Source: Vitis vinifera
Lineage: Eukaryota; Streptophyta; Magnoliopsida; Vitales; Vitaceae
Direction of reading: 5' to 3'
NCBI RefSeq assembly: GCF_030704535.1
Contig: NC_081812.1
Location: forward strand, 22,171,501 to 22,235,500
DNA length: 64,000 nt
Shown: one piece after another, positions 23,101 through 36,170 of the stretch
Numbering within the stretch: position 1 is the stretch's first letter
How the letters are laid out: each line of letters begins with the position of its first letter
Notes under the pieces: model-generated
What the model was told of the DNA's origin: nothing
The model's database searches: none
What the model saw: only the letters and a program-made list of their open reading frames with translations
Translations under genes and position numbers: made by a program

Positions 23101-24647
23101 GATGTATGACCAGTATGGGAATGCATTCCGGACAGGTTCTGGATTTGGATCTAATGGCTATGATTCAAGAACAAGTGGGCGTGGTTGGTTGACTGTTGAC
23201 AGCAGGTACAGAAACAAGAGCCGAGCCAATAGTGTCCTTGGCTATGGGAATGAGAATATGGATGGCTTGAATGAACTGAACAGAGGGCCTAGAGCCAAGG
23301 GTTTTAAGAATCAAAAGGGGTTTGGACCTGTCACATTAGCTGTCAGGGGCCAGAACCTCCAATTAAATGGGAATAATAGTAATAGCGATGGTAATTTGAC
23401 TCTGGTTCCAGACAAGGAGCAGTACAACAGCGAAGATTTCCCTGAGAACTACTCAGATGCCAAGTTTTTCATCATTAAATCCTACAGTGAAGATGATGTT
23501 CATAAAAGCATTAAGTATAATATGTGGGCCAGCACAGCTAATGGCAATAAGAAGCTTGATGCAGCATATCAGGAAGCACAAGGAAAGTCTGGCAGCTGCC
23601 CCATATTTCTGTTATTTTCAGTGAGTATCTGTGGTTGGTTAGCTTTGTTTGAGTTCAATTTAATGTGCATATGTGTGCTTGGTTTTACGCATCTCTCCTC
23701 TCTTTTTTTCAGGTCAATGCCAGTGGGCAGTTTGTTGGTGTAGCAGAGATGGTGGGCTCCGTAGACTTTAACAGGAGTTTGGAGTATTGGCAACAGGACA
23801 AGTGGACTGGTTGCTTTCCTGTGAAATGGCATGTGATAAAAGACATTCCAAATAGTTTGTTGAAGCACATTACTCTTGAAAACAATGAAAATAAGCCTGT
23901 CACTAATAGCAGGGACACACAAGAGGTGGGTATGCTCTTCCAATCCTGCTAGTTTGATTACATTGTCTCATTGTTTCTCTCTTCTACAAAGGGCTTTCCC
24001 AACAGTTCGAAATTTGCTGCAGGTTAAATTTGAGCAAGGCATTCAAGTCCTCAAAATTTTCAAGAATCATTCAAGTAAGACGACCATCCTAGATGATTTT
24101 GGGTTTTATGAGGCACGACAGAGAACAATGCAGGAAAAAAAGGCTAAGCAACAGCTGTTTCAAAAACAGGCAAGAATCTTGGTGCATTTTCTTTTCCCTC
24201 TGAGCAACTTCTATTCCCATTCTATTTGAGATATTTAATCTGCATTTTAACACTTTCCCATCTTTGTTTTTGCGATGTTTTTACAACTGCTTATCAATGG
24301 AAAATATTGTTTTCATTTGGAGACAATGTTCATGTATGGTTGGGACCTATATATTTCCTGCCATGATTTGATTATGCTTATAGAATGCTGACCTTGTAAA
24401 ACAGGTACGGGATGTGAAACCCACTGATGGTGTTGCAACTGATGATAAAGACAGATTACATCAATCTGTGGATGTTGCTTCATCATTGATCAAGGAACCA
24501 ACAGGCCCAGTTAAGGCTAATGGGGAGCTGAAGGCACTGGAAGAGATTGGATCTGCTGCAGTGGCCGATGATGCTCCAAAAAGCGCCAAACCAGATGTAT
24601 TGTCAGAGAAGAGAGTTGTACCAAATGGGGTTGCTAATGCTTGCTAA
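20140..24647 (+). CDS. ECT2: YTH-domain m6A reader, ECT2-type
   Basis: Cytoplasmic reader of N6-methyladenosine in mRNA. Exons are 20140-20167, 20648-20724, 20824-20968, 21052-21101, 21995-22576, 23033-23620, 23713-23925, 24023-24169 and 24405-24647, totalling 690 residues. The N-terminus [20 protein letters not shown] matches ECT2/3/4 proteins; the first coding exon is only 28 nt. Residues up to about 430 are a Tyr/Pro/Gln/Gly/Asn-rich disordered region suited to phase separation. The YTH domain starts at [20 protein letters not shown]. The aromatic cage tryptophans fall at 459 (NMWAS), 516 (YWQQ) and 521 (KWTG), each five less than the published 464/521/526 of Arabidopsis ECT2. The donor after 24169 is GC rather than GT; a GT alternative at 24182 would add four residues in frame. 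ECT1 or ECT4 orthology cannot be excluded. Confidence 0.93.
21284..21560 (+). repeat. Tandem duplication (~140 bp x 2) in ECT2 intron 4
   Basis: Two adjacent copies share GTGTGTGTTTATAT/GTGTGTGTTCATAT, GCACAACACAAGTAGT (21351 and 21489), GGAAATGTATCCCTTCCCTA and CCCCACTGGGTTGTTAAA/CCCTACTGGGTTGTTAAA. The spacing between equivalent positions is 138-141 bp. Confidence 0.88.
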
Positions 24648-27600
24648 TTGTTTATTCCTCTTCGTTGGCCCATTTCCTTGCTCGCTAGAATGACTGAGTT
24701 GGCAGGCCTTGAGGAATGGAGGTACAAGTTTTGCTTCTTTAAAGCAGTATACAGAATCAAGTTCTGACTTTGTTCAACAGTTTGGGTGCTGGCTGGCCTT
24801 CTTCAAAGAGGGGGAAGTAAAGATACAGGGTAGGGGTGTGGGTTGGGTAGAAAGCCCTCGCGGCTTTATCATACTTATGGTAATACAGGTTGGACTGCTT
24901 AGAACCTCAATATCGAGGTGTTTTTTCTTGTTCTTTTTAGTTTTTAGGTTTTAGTTTAGGATTTAATTTTTTCTTTGTTATTTCAGTTTCTCACCTTCCA
25001 GTTATGTTGCTTGTTGCAATTTATGTTTTTCTCTTTCTTTTTCCCTTCCATGTAAAAAGCTAGAGTCGTCTCTCTTTCAGCTTCGTTTTTAGAAAAGATT
25101 ATCAGGTGGGTTGGGGGGTACAGAGGGGTTCAATGGGCTGTTTTGAATTTGGAAATTTCAAAAGGAAAAGGTCACCAGAAAATTTGATAAATATATATAA
25201 ATCATTTATTAATTTTAATTTATTTTTTTATTTTTTTCATTCGAATGAATTTCTTTAAAGATTAAGGTGGGAAAATTGATGATTTAATTGGAGAGGAAAA
25301 TATCAATTGTGATTAAGATTTATGTAATGATTCGGTAAACAAGTATTATCTTTAATGTAATATTTTTGCAATTTGTTTTCATATTTACATTTTTTGTTCT
25401 ACTTGAAGGTTTGCGGTCCTTCACTTTCACAAAATCCAATAAAAATGTATGTTTCTTTTAAGATTTATTATTGGACCATCCTAATGTTAATATCATATTG
25501 GGTTATGTGAGGGGAAATGTGGGTTTTTATTTAGTTTTATCTTCATTTAAATATTAATTTATCATTTTAATTTGATAAAAGTATTTTATAAATAAATATA
25601 TTATAAATCTTTTATTATATAATATAAAATACAAATTATTGTGAACAAAAATTTTGGATTTTTAAGTGATAAATAAAATGTTTTTAATTTCCTGTTAATA
25701 ATTATTTTATATCATGTAGTGTGTAAATCTACTCGTTTAAAATTTTGTTAGTTGACATCAACAATAAGATAAGAAATTTTAAAAATAAAAAATATAATTA
25801 AATCTAAAATACATAAAAATTAAAATATAAAATAATTTTAGTTTTAATAACATTTTTAATTTAAAAAATTTCTTATTATATTAATCTCAAATTAGTTTTT
25901 CTGTTAAAAAAATTGTTAAGTGGTATTATTAACATATAAAAGAGTCATTTTAACAAATAGTTATTTGAGATGTGAAAAAATGTATATATTTTAAAATGTT
26001 TTTAAATTTGTAAAGGTAAATATGATTTATAAAAGTTTAGATTTTTTTATATATTTTTTAAAATTAGTGGGTAAAAGCCGTTCTTTCTATATATTTTATC
26101 TACAAAATCCCTAATATGAAATTTCAAAATTACACGATCTTTTGTAGGACTCTCTTAAAGAACTTTATTTTGTTGAAATGTATTCACCCTAATTTCCACT
26201 TTGAATTCTTTTAAATTTCAATTTAATTTATACCTTAAAATTACCCAGTTTTTCTTAATTTTGAATTAAAAATCTATACTACCTATAAAAGTACGAGCTA
26301 TTTTTTCACTTTGGCAAAACCATTCTTAAAATTGTCATCACAAATTTAAAAGGTAATTCAAAATTTAATATTTTCCATACTCATAATAAACTTAAATGAT
26401 AAATTGATATTTTCATTTTCTTAGAGTTAATATAAGTCTTTTCTTAAATTGTAAAAGGTAATACAAATTTTTGGGAATTTAATTTTTTCATTACTTAGAA
26501 TTAACCTAAGTCATTCTTGAAATTAGTATCACAAACTTAAAAGGTAATAAAAAAATTTAATCTTTTCATCAGCTTTCAATTTTTATTCTATCAATAATAC
26601 TTTAATTTAATTTTTTAATTACTCGACACAAAGGAATTTTGTATTTCATAACTTCATTTTGATTTTATATTTAAATTTAATATTTTATTTTAATTTTATA
26701 TTTAAATTCAATATTGAAAATTGCTCTCAATAAACTATAAAATAAAATGTTAATGTTTATGAGAAAATTCTCAAATTGGGCATTCATCTTTAGTGTCCTC
26801 TCCAACATAGCTACTCCATCATTCATTATATTTAACAAAATGATGATATAATCTATCAATATGATGTTTATTAGTTTCAACCGTTGATTTTGGTTTGTTT
26901 ACGATATGTATGTAAAGAAGTTTGATTATAGTAAAAGATTATTATAGAGTGTTTTTCAAATTCGGATTTAAAATTGAGATGAAAGACAGTTAAAGTTTGT
27001 TCGAAACTTTCTCATAAATCATAGTTTTTTTTTTAATAACAAATGTGAAGCATTTTAAATCATATTTGAGTGTATTTTAAGAAAATAAATAAAATGCATT
27101 AATATTTATATCTATTATTAATATTTTCTTCTTATTCTAATATATATTTTATTTCTTCAACAAAATAAATTATTAAAAAAAAAATTTACATAAAACTTTT
27201 TACTTTTTATAACCCTAATATCGATTTTCATTTATTTTGAGATATTTGAATCTTTTAAACTTTTATATTTAATTAAATAATAGTGAATTAATAATAATAC
27301 TTATTATATTATAGATAATTATTGAATAAAAAAATTCATCATTCATTTACATTATTTATTTAAATAAATTTAAATTCATTAAGAAAATTATTACATTGTT
27401 TTTAAAACATTAAGATTTTGATATAAAATTTACCAAAATGATGAAATTTTTTTTATTGAGATTTTAATTCTTTTTAAATATTTTTAGAACAAAATTTATT
27501 TGTCTGCTATATATTTTTCTTTTGATTGAATAATTGATATATTTGATATAAAATTATTTAATTTAATCCGATTCTATTTTTTATATTTACAAACAAAGAA

Positions 27601-28087
27601 TAATGATAAGTTTTACAAAATATATAATGGTTTTTAAAAACAAATTAAAAATATAATTTTTAATAACATAATATAAGTCAATGATTTTTTCATAAAAATT
27701 TTTAATTTTGGTACAAAAAAATTTGATCTTATTTATTTTTTTAAAATTGGTTTCATATTTAATTAAATTATTTGATTTTTAATATTTACTTAATTTTTAT
27801 ATAATTTTTAAAATAATAAATTCACATATTAATTTTTTTATAGAACTTTTTTCACATTCGCTTCGTCACGTGTTCATTTACCGGTTAATAATAAAATTTC
27901 GAATATTTTCACATATATATTTAATTACATGTTTTTTATTTGATGGTAAAACCGCCTTATTTTCAAAAGGCGCATTCATATATAAGTAGAAAGTGGCAGG
28001 GTTCTAGAGCTTACTCGGTTGAAGTAGGGTTAGGGTTTTGGTTTCTCAGGGACTCTCTGGTTGAACACCGAGCAGGAGGAAGAAGAA
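24648..28087. other. ECT2 3' UTR, then AT-rich intergenic DNA and CCT8 promoter
   Basis: The ECT2 3' UTR extends to about 25080, where composition changes. 25150-27900 is very AT-rich without coding sequence, apart from the dispersed repeat at 25553-25735. A TATATAAG box at about 27979-27986 and a GTAGGGTTAGGGTTTTGG telo-box cluster at about 28025-28042 precede the CCT8 start. Confidence 0.55.
25553..25735 (+). repeat. Dispersed AT-rich repeat, copy B
   Basis: Partner of 17193-17380 in the same orientation; similarity continues weakly into a TTAGTTGACAT motif just downstream in both copies. Confidence 0.6.
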
Positions 28088-31000
28088 ATGGGGTTCCAAA
28101 TGCAGCCATATGGTGTACAATCGATGCTCAAAGAAGGTCACAAGCATCTGTCTGGCCTTGAGGAAGCAGTTCTCAAGAACATTGACGCCTGCAAGCAACT
28201 CTCCGTTATCACTCGCACGTCTCTCGGTCCCAATGGTATTCCTTTTCATTTCTCATATGTTGTTCTAACTGGGACCTTTTTGGAGACTTTCGATCAGTTC
28301 GCTGTGCATTCTATCTTCTTGTTGAGTTGGGAAAATAATTGATTTTTAAATCGCGCTAGATTTGATCGGGTTATGTTTGTAAGAATTGGGTGTTTTTTAT
28401 TTATTTTTATTTTTATGTGATTCAGGAATGAATAAGATGGTCATCAATCATTTAGACAAGATCTTTGTGACGAATGATGCTGCAACTATTGTAAATGAGC
28501 TTGAGGTTCAGCATCCTGCCGCCAAGATTTTGGTTTTGGCTAGCAAGGCTCAACAAGAGGAAATCGGTGATGGGGCTAATTTGACAATTTCTTTTGCTGG
28601 AGAGCTCCTCCAAAATGCTGAGGAGCTTATCAGGATGGGGCTGCACCCGAGTGAGATCATCAGTGGATACTCAAAAGCCATTAATAAGGTTTCTCCATGC
28701 TTGCTAATGCTTTGTTTTAACAACTAGTCTTCTCCCCTGGATGAATTTCTAGACATGCTATTCTGACTCTCTCTCTCTCTGTCTTCAGACTGTTGAAATT
28801 TTGGAAGAATTGGTTGAAAAAGGTTCTGAAAAAATGGATGTACGAAACAAGGAGCAAGTTATTTCCCGAATGAAAGCTGCTGTCGCCAGCAAGCAATTTG
28901 GACAAGAAGACATTTTATGTCCTCTCATCGCAGATGTAATTAACCTGCTTATCTTTTCTTGTCTGTTGGTCTTTTACAAACTATTTGTCTTAATATTCTG
29001 ATTCCATGGACTGCTTTTGTATTTTAGGCATGCATTCAAGTGTGCCCAAAGAACCCAGTTAACTTCAATGTTGATAATGTCCGAGTTGCTAAGCTTCTGG
29101 GAGGAGGTCTTCATAATTGCACAGTAGTTCGAGGTATGGCTTTGAAAACTGATGCTGTTGGGAGTATAAAGAGAGTGGAAAAGGCAAAAGTAAGAACATC
29201 TCTCTCACACACTCTCTCTTTTGCAGATTGATTTTGTCTTGAATTGCCTCTTATTTTATTTCTCTTTCTTGTGGTAAATGCTACCCTTCCATTTAAACCA
29301 CTGCTTAATTGGAATTTCTAATGGTACTAATATTTATTGTCCACTGATTCCAAGGTCCATCTTTTTAGACGTTTATGAATTAGGATTTTTTAATGAATAA
29401 TTATTTCTATATTGGACTCAAATTACTTATAGTTGTTGTTGCTGGCTTGCCCATGTAGAATTTAATCATTGGTTGGCCCCTGCTTAATTCAGGAATGGAA
29501 TAATTTTATGTTTGAAACAAAAAAAACAATTAAATGTCTTAGCTGTTGAAAATCAAACCATAACCTAGAGGCATGAAATAATGCAAATGTGGTTATTGAA
29601 AATAAGTTGGAAATTTTTTAACATGAACTGGAGTAGGGTGAATAATTTGTATGTGTTTTTGTAATGTCTCATCAATTCAATGAGATGAATTACAGTGGGC
29701 TGGTTGATTTCCTAGGTTCTATACATAAGCTAAACTTTAGATCCTGGGGTGTTTGAATTGGAAATCAAATCCTTGTAGCAAAAGTAATTTTGGGATTGGT
29801 CTTTTGATTCTTTCAGCAACATTTGTCAATACCTTCGTTTTAATTCTTAGAATGGTAATTCCATGCTAGACTGGTTTAAGTAATAATCAGGGGGATTTTC
29901 ACAGATATGTTGTTTTATGAGCTGGAAATATTAAAGATTTTTTGGGGAGCATGGTAGTACACAAGGTTCACTATGTTTGTGGGGAAATATTAAAGAGTTT
30001 CATATCTGCTTCTTGTGTGTTCTTAATTTGTACGGTTTTCACAGATATGTTGTTTTATGAGGCAGAAACATTAAAGAGTTTTTGGGGAGCATGGTAGTAC
30101 ACAAGGTTCACCATGTTTTTGGGGAAATATTAAAGAGTTTCACATCTGCTTCTTGTGTATTCTTACTTCGTACTTTTACTTCTTCTAATCAAACATTGAA
30201 TAAGTTTTCTTGGTCTGTCGAGGAGCAGTTTATTTGTATGCCTGATTAGTTGAAATTCGTTGTGTTTAAGAGACCTTCTTACTTATTTAGACAGGCTTTT
30301 AACTCTGTTTGTGATCAGGGGCATCTGTTAAAAATCCACATTATCATTGTTTCCTGTTGGGGTGTGTGAGTATTTCCATATTTAACTTATTATGGTTTTC
30401 AGACAGTTTTTGTATGGTGTAGGAACTGAAATTCTCTTCTATTCAAATTGTATTATTTTTTTTTTCACATTCAGTATTAATTTTCTTGGTTATTTTCATA
30501 TGGCTAACCATTTAGTGGGAGTTCTTGTTGACCACTTTAATCATTTATTCACCCTTTTGTAGGTTGCTGTGTTTGCCAGTGGTGTTGATACCTCTGCAAC
30601 AGAAACAAAAGGAACTGTCCTAATTCATAGTGCTGAGCAGGTATATTTGGAGGAAGTTCTCCATGGAATTACTATTGTATCTATATTTCACCTAAGTTCA
30701 TCATGTCTTTCTGTTCTCTTTTACTTCCTGTGTCCATGCTATAGATAGAGCACTAATCAGGGTGGTTTCTGGTGATTGTTTGTTGGCCTTTAGTTTAAAG
30801 TTTCAAGGTTCCTCAAGATGGTTGATTAAAAATACTACCTTATTGTTTTTCATTCTTTTCTGTTTGAAATGGTGACTCTTTCTGTGGTATGTTGTCTGAT
30901 GCTATAATTATCGCATGAAATTCTTTGTTGCCTCACATGGGTTTATATTGTTACATATACATGAATTTGGAAATAATTTGTGAATTCCTTTGCTTATTTG

Positions 31001-34000
31001 ATGCTATATTTCACTGAACCCTTATTTTTGTTGTTGCATTGCAGCTTGAGAATTATGCAAAAACTGAAGAAGCCAAAATTGAAGAGCTCATCAAAGCTGT
31101 TGCAGATTCAGGTGCCAAAGTAATTGTTAGTGGAGGGGCAGTTGGAGAGATGGCATTGCATTTCTGTGAGCGATACAAGTACATTATTTTTCATTGGCCT
31201 CAATTTTTAATTATGATTCTTCGATATGCTTTTTGATGTTGTAATAGGGATTAGACCTATGTCCAAAATGTTTTAACATGTTAAGTTTGTTTGTTTATTT
31301 TTGGATAGGCAAATAGATCTGTATAGAAAAACACCCAACAAAAAAGAGGGGTGCACCTTATGTAAACAGGAAGTGTAGAAAAGGCTGCATTCCCAGTTTA
31401 AACAATCAATCAATTACGATAAAGAACAAGACAATATCTCTGACGGAACTCTAGACCACTCTTGCAATCTGAAGCGACAGAGCTGTGTTTTTAATGAGGT
31501 TCCTGATCAACATCTAAAGGAGGCCTTCATTAAAACCCATATGAAGTGGTCTAGAGTTCTGTTGGAGATAACAATTTTGTTGAAATGCCGTGTGTTGCAC
31601 TAATTCAGTCTAACTAGAAGATGTGCTCCAAACTCAAGAAAAGTATTTTCCCCATGTAGGTTGCACATGTTAGTATCATCTTTATCGGGTAAACATACAT
31701 GTTTCACTCTGATACTGCCACTGCTGAGATCATGTTGGAATATGTGCTAGTGTAATCTCAACCTTTTCTCATCTTCTCTAACTTGCTGGTTATTATGATG
31801 ATTCAACTCTACCGGATAAATGACACAAACACATCACATTCGCATCCACACATACATTTCTTTGCATGTGTCTTGGTATACATATATGCATAGATAAATC
31901 TACATTCACCATATTTTGCATCTTTTCTTCATCAAGGGATGCATATCCAAGAAGAACAATCTATGCATGTGGTATGGCGATGTATGAACTGAACCAGTTT
32001 GTTTCTTGCTTGCAGACTTATGGTTTTGAAAATCAGCTCAAAGTTTGAACTGCGGCGATTTTGCCGTACAACTGGAGCTGTTGCAGTTGTAAGCATATTA
32101 GCACTGGATGTTGTTTGAAAAATTCTTTAATGGTTTCATAACATGCTTATTTAATGTGACAACAGCTGAAGCTTAGCCAGCCAAACCCAGATGATCTAGG
32201 ATATGTAGATTCTGTTTCGGTTGAGGAAATTGGTGGTGTTAGGGTACTTCCAAACGTCCACCCCTATCTTCCTGGATATAGCATTTTGGTTCATATTTTT
32301 CTTCCCTTTCATTACCATGATGCATGTGTTTTCCTCTTCAAATAATATCTATTAGGTCACCATTGTGAAAAATGAAGAAGGTGGAAACTCCGTATGCACT
32401 GTGGTTTTACGAGGAAGTACTGATAGTATATTAGATGACCTTGAAAGAGCAGTTGATGACGGTGTGAATACATACAAGGTAAATTTTATATTGGATGGGC
32501 TGGTCTTGTAAATATAGGTTTTTGAGCACTATGGAGTGGTGGTTGCATCATCTCTTACTTTTTTGTTGGAAATTTATGACGTTAATATTAGGTGCTTTAC
32601 ATTTCAATGCCAGGCAATGTGCAGGGACAGCCGGATTGTGCCTGGAGCTGCAGCTACAGAAATTGAGCTTGCTAGAAAATTGAAGGAATTCTCTTTTAAA
32701 GAGACAGGGTATTTCTTTGTTTCTTCTTCCTGCTGTGATCTATTTGCAGTTCTGTGGCTTTATCTCTATCAGTCTAGGAAATTTTCGATTTCTCCTCCAC
32801 AAAGATCTGTTGCCAGCTTAGAAAATAAGTTGGAAAAGAAAAGTTATCTATCTGTGTTGGCCCTGACATTGATATCTTATGTGTTTTTAGATTTTCCTTG
32901 TGATTAGTCTTCTTCATATTATGCATGTTATCTTGTGTCACATGGATGTGGATACTCATACCAAGTGCAGGTTTAGGTATTATATTCAAAGTTTTGCACA
33001 GGTGCATTTGGTGGACTGTCTAAGAGTAACTTTCATTCTTGTGTCATCGGGTGAAGTGAAGTGTCTTCTTCAATATCATGTCCAATGTGAACAGTTTTCT
33101 CATTCTGAAATATTCTCAAAAGATTGAAGTAGTATTCTAGGAAACTTGTAAAAACTAGCAATGTGTTTCTCTCTTCCTTTACACACCTATTAGGTCATGT
33201 CCCATTCGCGTAGGTGTTCCCCACCTGATTAGTTTTTGGATAGTAGTATGCTAGTGTTTTCTGGTTCAACTGAAATTGGTGAATGGTTGGAAGGTGTGGT
33301 TGAATATTGCAATTTTTTTTTTTCCCATTAATTTTATCCCCTGGCATCAGAATTCAATGTGGCAGCCTGTGCCGACTAGTCAAAATTTAACTTTGTTGAT
33401 TGATTTCTGCTGCTATGGTAACTCATGACTGCCACATCCTATTAAGATGGAGGAATGGTTTTGCAGATTGGATCAGTATGCCATTGCAAAGTTTGCTGAA
33501 AGTTTTGAGATGGTTCCTAAAACCCTAGCTGAGAATGCTGGGCTTAACGCCATGGAGATAATATCTTCTCTATATGCTGAGCATTCAACTGGAAACACCA
33601 AAGTGGGCATTGACTTGGATCAAGGTGTTGTCTGTAAGGATGTTTCAACAATGAATGTTTGGGACCTCTACATCACTAAGTAAGCTTCTTTGATATGCCT
33701 TATAATCATCGAGTCCTTTTGTCTAAGTATTCCAATGTTGGTTGTTTCTCATAGTTGCTTTGTTCTTCTCTCAATGTAACTTTTAGGCAGTTCTTTTTGT
33801 GAACTTGATACGTTATTATGCATGTGAATGCACACTGAAAAACTTGTTTTGATCCTGCTTTAGATTGGATTTTGCAATTGACTATTGGGGCTCACTTATG
33901 GTACTAGTTTTAGTTTGCACTGAATGAACCATATCATAAGTCATCAACCAGTTGTCAATAGAAAACCAGCACCTTGTAGTGAGTTGCAACTGGAGTGCCT

Positions 34001-34980
34001 AAAGGGCAAGGAAATCTAAATTGCTTAAAAGTTGTTTTCTCCGTTTTTTTTGAGTTTTAGTAATCATTGGGATACAAAAGCAAGCTGAACTCAGCAAAGT
34101 CTTAGGTTACAATGCGCGTTAGTTCATATCTTCATCTGTCCTGTTGGCCTGTACCTGTGTCTGGCTTGACTTCCAAGTTTCTTCATCTCAAATATTTATT
34201 GTAATTGGTAAAGGGTGTGAATTTCCTATAGTGAAATGATGCTGCCTTCTGTATTTTTAAATTTTGATACTAAGCGTAATGTCGTCATTAGCTGAGTGTT
34301 GATTCCCTAGGATCTATTATATGGATCAGTAGGTTTTCTGGAGCTTGTAATAATTCGAGGCACATTATACTGGATTCAAAGTTTCTTGGGTTTTGTACAG
34401 GTATTTTGCTCTTAAATATGCTGCAGATGCTGCCTGTACTGTACTACGAGTGGACCAGGTAATCAACTAGAGCTTGCACATGGTTACATGATTGCTCCTG
34501 TTTACCTCACTCATCACTTCATATCCTATGCAGGAACCCTTTTCTCCTCAATTTTTTTTTTTTTTTTTTTGCTGATGAGGTCTTTTTGCAAAACCACTTG
34601 CTTGCTGTCATCTGAGTCCCTAAGTCTCAAACGTATCAATGAGTTTTAGTGTAAATTGCAGTGAGATGCTGGGAACTGAATTAATATGTTAGGAAATAAC
34701 TTACAGTTGCAACAACAGAAATTGAAAACAGTTGGAGTTATTTATTTGAGAAGGGAGATTAAACTGTAAGCGCTATTTGGCACTGCATTGGGAATCATTA
34801 AAAAAACACATGAAAACTTCAAGCATATATGGAGCTTTCATCATGAACTTCCTTCTATCCTACTTTTCCTTTTCAACAATTTTGCTGACCCTGCCTGGCC
34901 TTTCTATGTTGCAGATTATAATGGCAAAACCAGCGGGCGGCCCAAAAAGAGATCCAGCTGCTGGGATGGATGAGGACTAG
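28088..34980 (+). CDS. CCT8: T-complex protein 1 subunit theta (CCT8)
   Basis: Subunit theta of the hetero-oligomeric cytosolic chaperonin TRiC/CCT, which folds actin, tubulin and other clients with ATP; in Arabidopsis CCT8 also helps refold KNOTTED1 after cell-to-cell movement (recalled). Thirteen exons: 28088-28235, 28426-28688, 28789-28935, 29028-29189, 30563-30640, 31045-31178, 32016-32088, 32166-32243, 32356-32478, 32614-32708, 33467-33679, 34401-34458 and 34915-34980, totalling 545 residues, the family's usual length. Group II chaperonin signatures are visible: ITRTSLGPNGMNKMV, VTNDAATIVNELE, GDGANLT (ATP-binding loop), GGGLHN, VVLRGST, and AGLNAMEI near the C-terminus. The tail ends in MDED. 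The start MGFQMQPYGVQSML is the first ATG and fits the family. Confidence 0.97.
29896..30175 (+). repeat. Tandem duplication (140 bp x 2) in CCT8 intron 4
   Basis: Copy 1 is 29896-30035 and copy 2 is 30036-30175, with a period of exactly 140 bp. Blocks such as TTTTCACAGATATGTTG, GGGGAGCATGGTAGTACAC and TTAAAGAGTTTCA recur at the same spacing with a few substitutions. Confidence 0.93.
31436..31569 (+). other. Long intronic hairpin in CCT8 intron 6
   Basis: The left arm 31436-31460 pairs over all 25 positions with the right arm 31545-31569 on the plus (sense) strand: 22 Watson-Crick pairs and three G.U pairs (31441/31564, 31442/31563, 31445/31560). An inner stem 31489-31502 with 31522-31535 pairs at 13 of 14 positions. 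The two stems are separated by a 28-nt/9-nt asymmetric loop, and the apical loop is 19 nt. The fold is precursor-like, but no known small RNA was recognised. Confidence 0.6.
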
Positions 34981-36170
34981 TTTTGTGTATGGCAATCGAC
35001 TATGTATTCTTGCTTTGCATCTGTTTGGGAAGGAGGTTTCTCTCTGTTTTTTTTTTTCAAATGCCAAATGACTTGGCCAAAGAAAATTTTGATTACCCTG
35101 AGGAGTACATGCATGTATGTGCCTCGTGTTCGACGTGGAGTGGAGTTTGGTGGTGATATCATTCCTTGTATGATGGCTATAGGTTTCAACTTAACGTAAA
35201 CGTAAAATCTTTGGGTGCTGCATATTGATTTAAGTTTCAATGAATTTATTTCTCGACTTTTTCCTCGGAAACTATTGTTGATTTTTTGGTTATAACTTAT
35301 TAAGATTTTCTTTCCAAGTCTAAGTGTAACTTAGTTTTGGTCGCCGTATACCATCACGCTTATCTTCTCGGGTCTATAAGTTGAGCAGGCTGAGTAGCAT
35401 ACTTTTGCATGCCTTCATACACTGGGCTGAACCAATATATTGGGAAGTAAGCAAGTCTCTGCATTAATTAGACGTCTGGCTTGGTATGTTTACTATCAGC
35501 TTTCCATATGATGGGTGGGCCTGGTACAGAGCTGAGTCTAACAGCTCCAGGAGTAAATCTCGGGGCCAGGTGTGACTCTGGTCCGGCTTCTTGATGCCTA
35601 CTCCCCTTCTTAAAGTTCCGTTTGGAAGGTTCTCAGTTACAAAATTCCAACTTTAAAAAAAGATCGCTCATTTTAAGATGTGTCTCATTTATGGGACTCA
35701 ACTCTAAACAAATCATTAATTGGCAAGTGACTAGTGACAACAAAGGCAAGATGAAGAGCTTGTTTGAAAATGATTTAAAGTGCTTCTAGTTTTTTTAGCA
35801 CTTAAAAATAATTTTTTCGATAAAAATTTTTAGGTGTTAGAAAGTTTAAAATTATTTCCTAAATCATTATTAAATAGAATCAAAATTTTGGGGATTGTCT
35901 GAGGTACAATCTAGCGGGTAAAGAAAAATCGGAGTGGCCAATGGCCTCAGGCACAAGCTTGCTGGAAGGAAGGAAGCTGTAAAGTAAAGCCCGGTAGAAA
36001 CTTGACAGGATGAGGCAGGTAAATTTGATTCGTAGTGAGAGGAAAGGAGAAAAAAGTGGAGGACATCAAGCGATACAGTTGTGAGTAAAGGATGAGGCTA
36101 GCAGAGTGGCCACTGGCCACTGGTGTGTGTGGATTGTGTAAGGTGTAAAGCCTTGTTACTCTCATCACTC
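34981..36170. other. CCT8 3' UTR to PnsB2 start
   Basis: The CCT8 3' UTR covers roughly 34981-35250. A short AT-rich foldback-like stretch at about 35755-35880 (TGATTTAAAGTGCTTCTAG and a mirrored TGATTTAGGAAAT) resembles a worn MITE. The segment ends in the PnsB2 leader. No other gene is seen. Confidence 0.5.

Noticed and set aside
23569-23943. Antisense open frame of 124 codons over ECT2 exon 7
   Set aside because: Shadow of the YTH coding exon.
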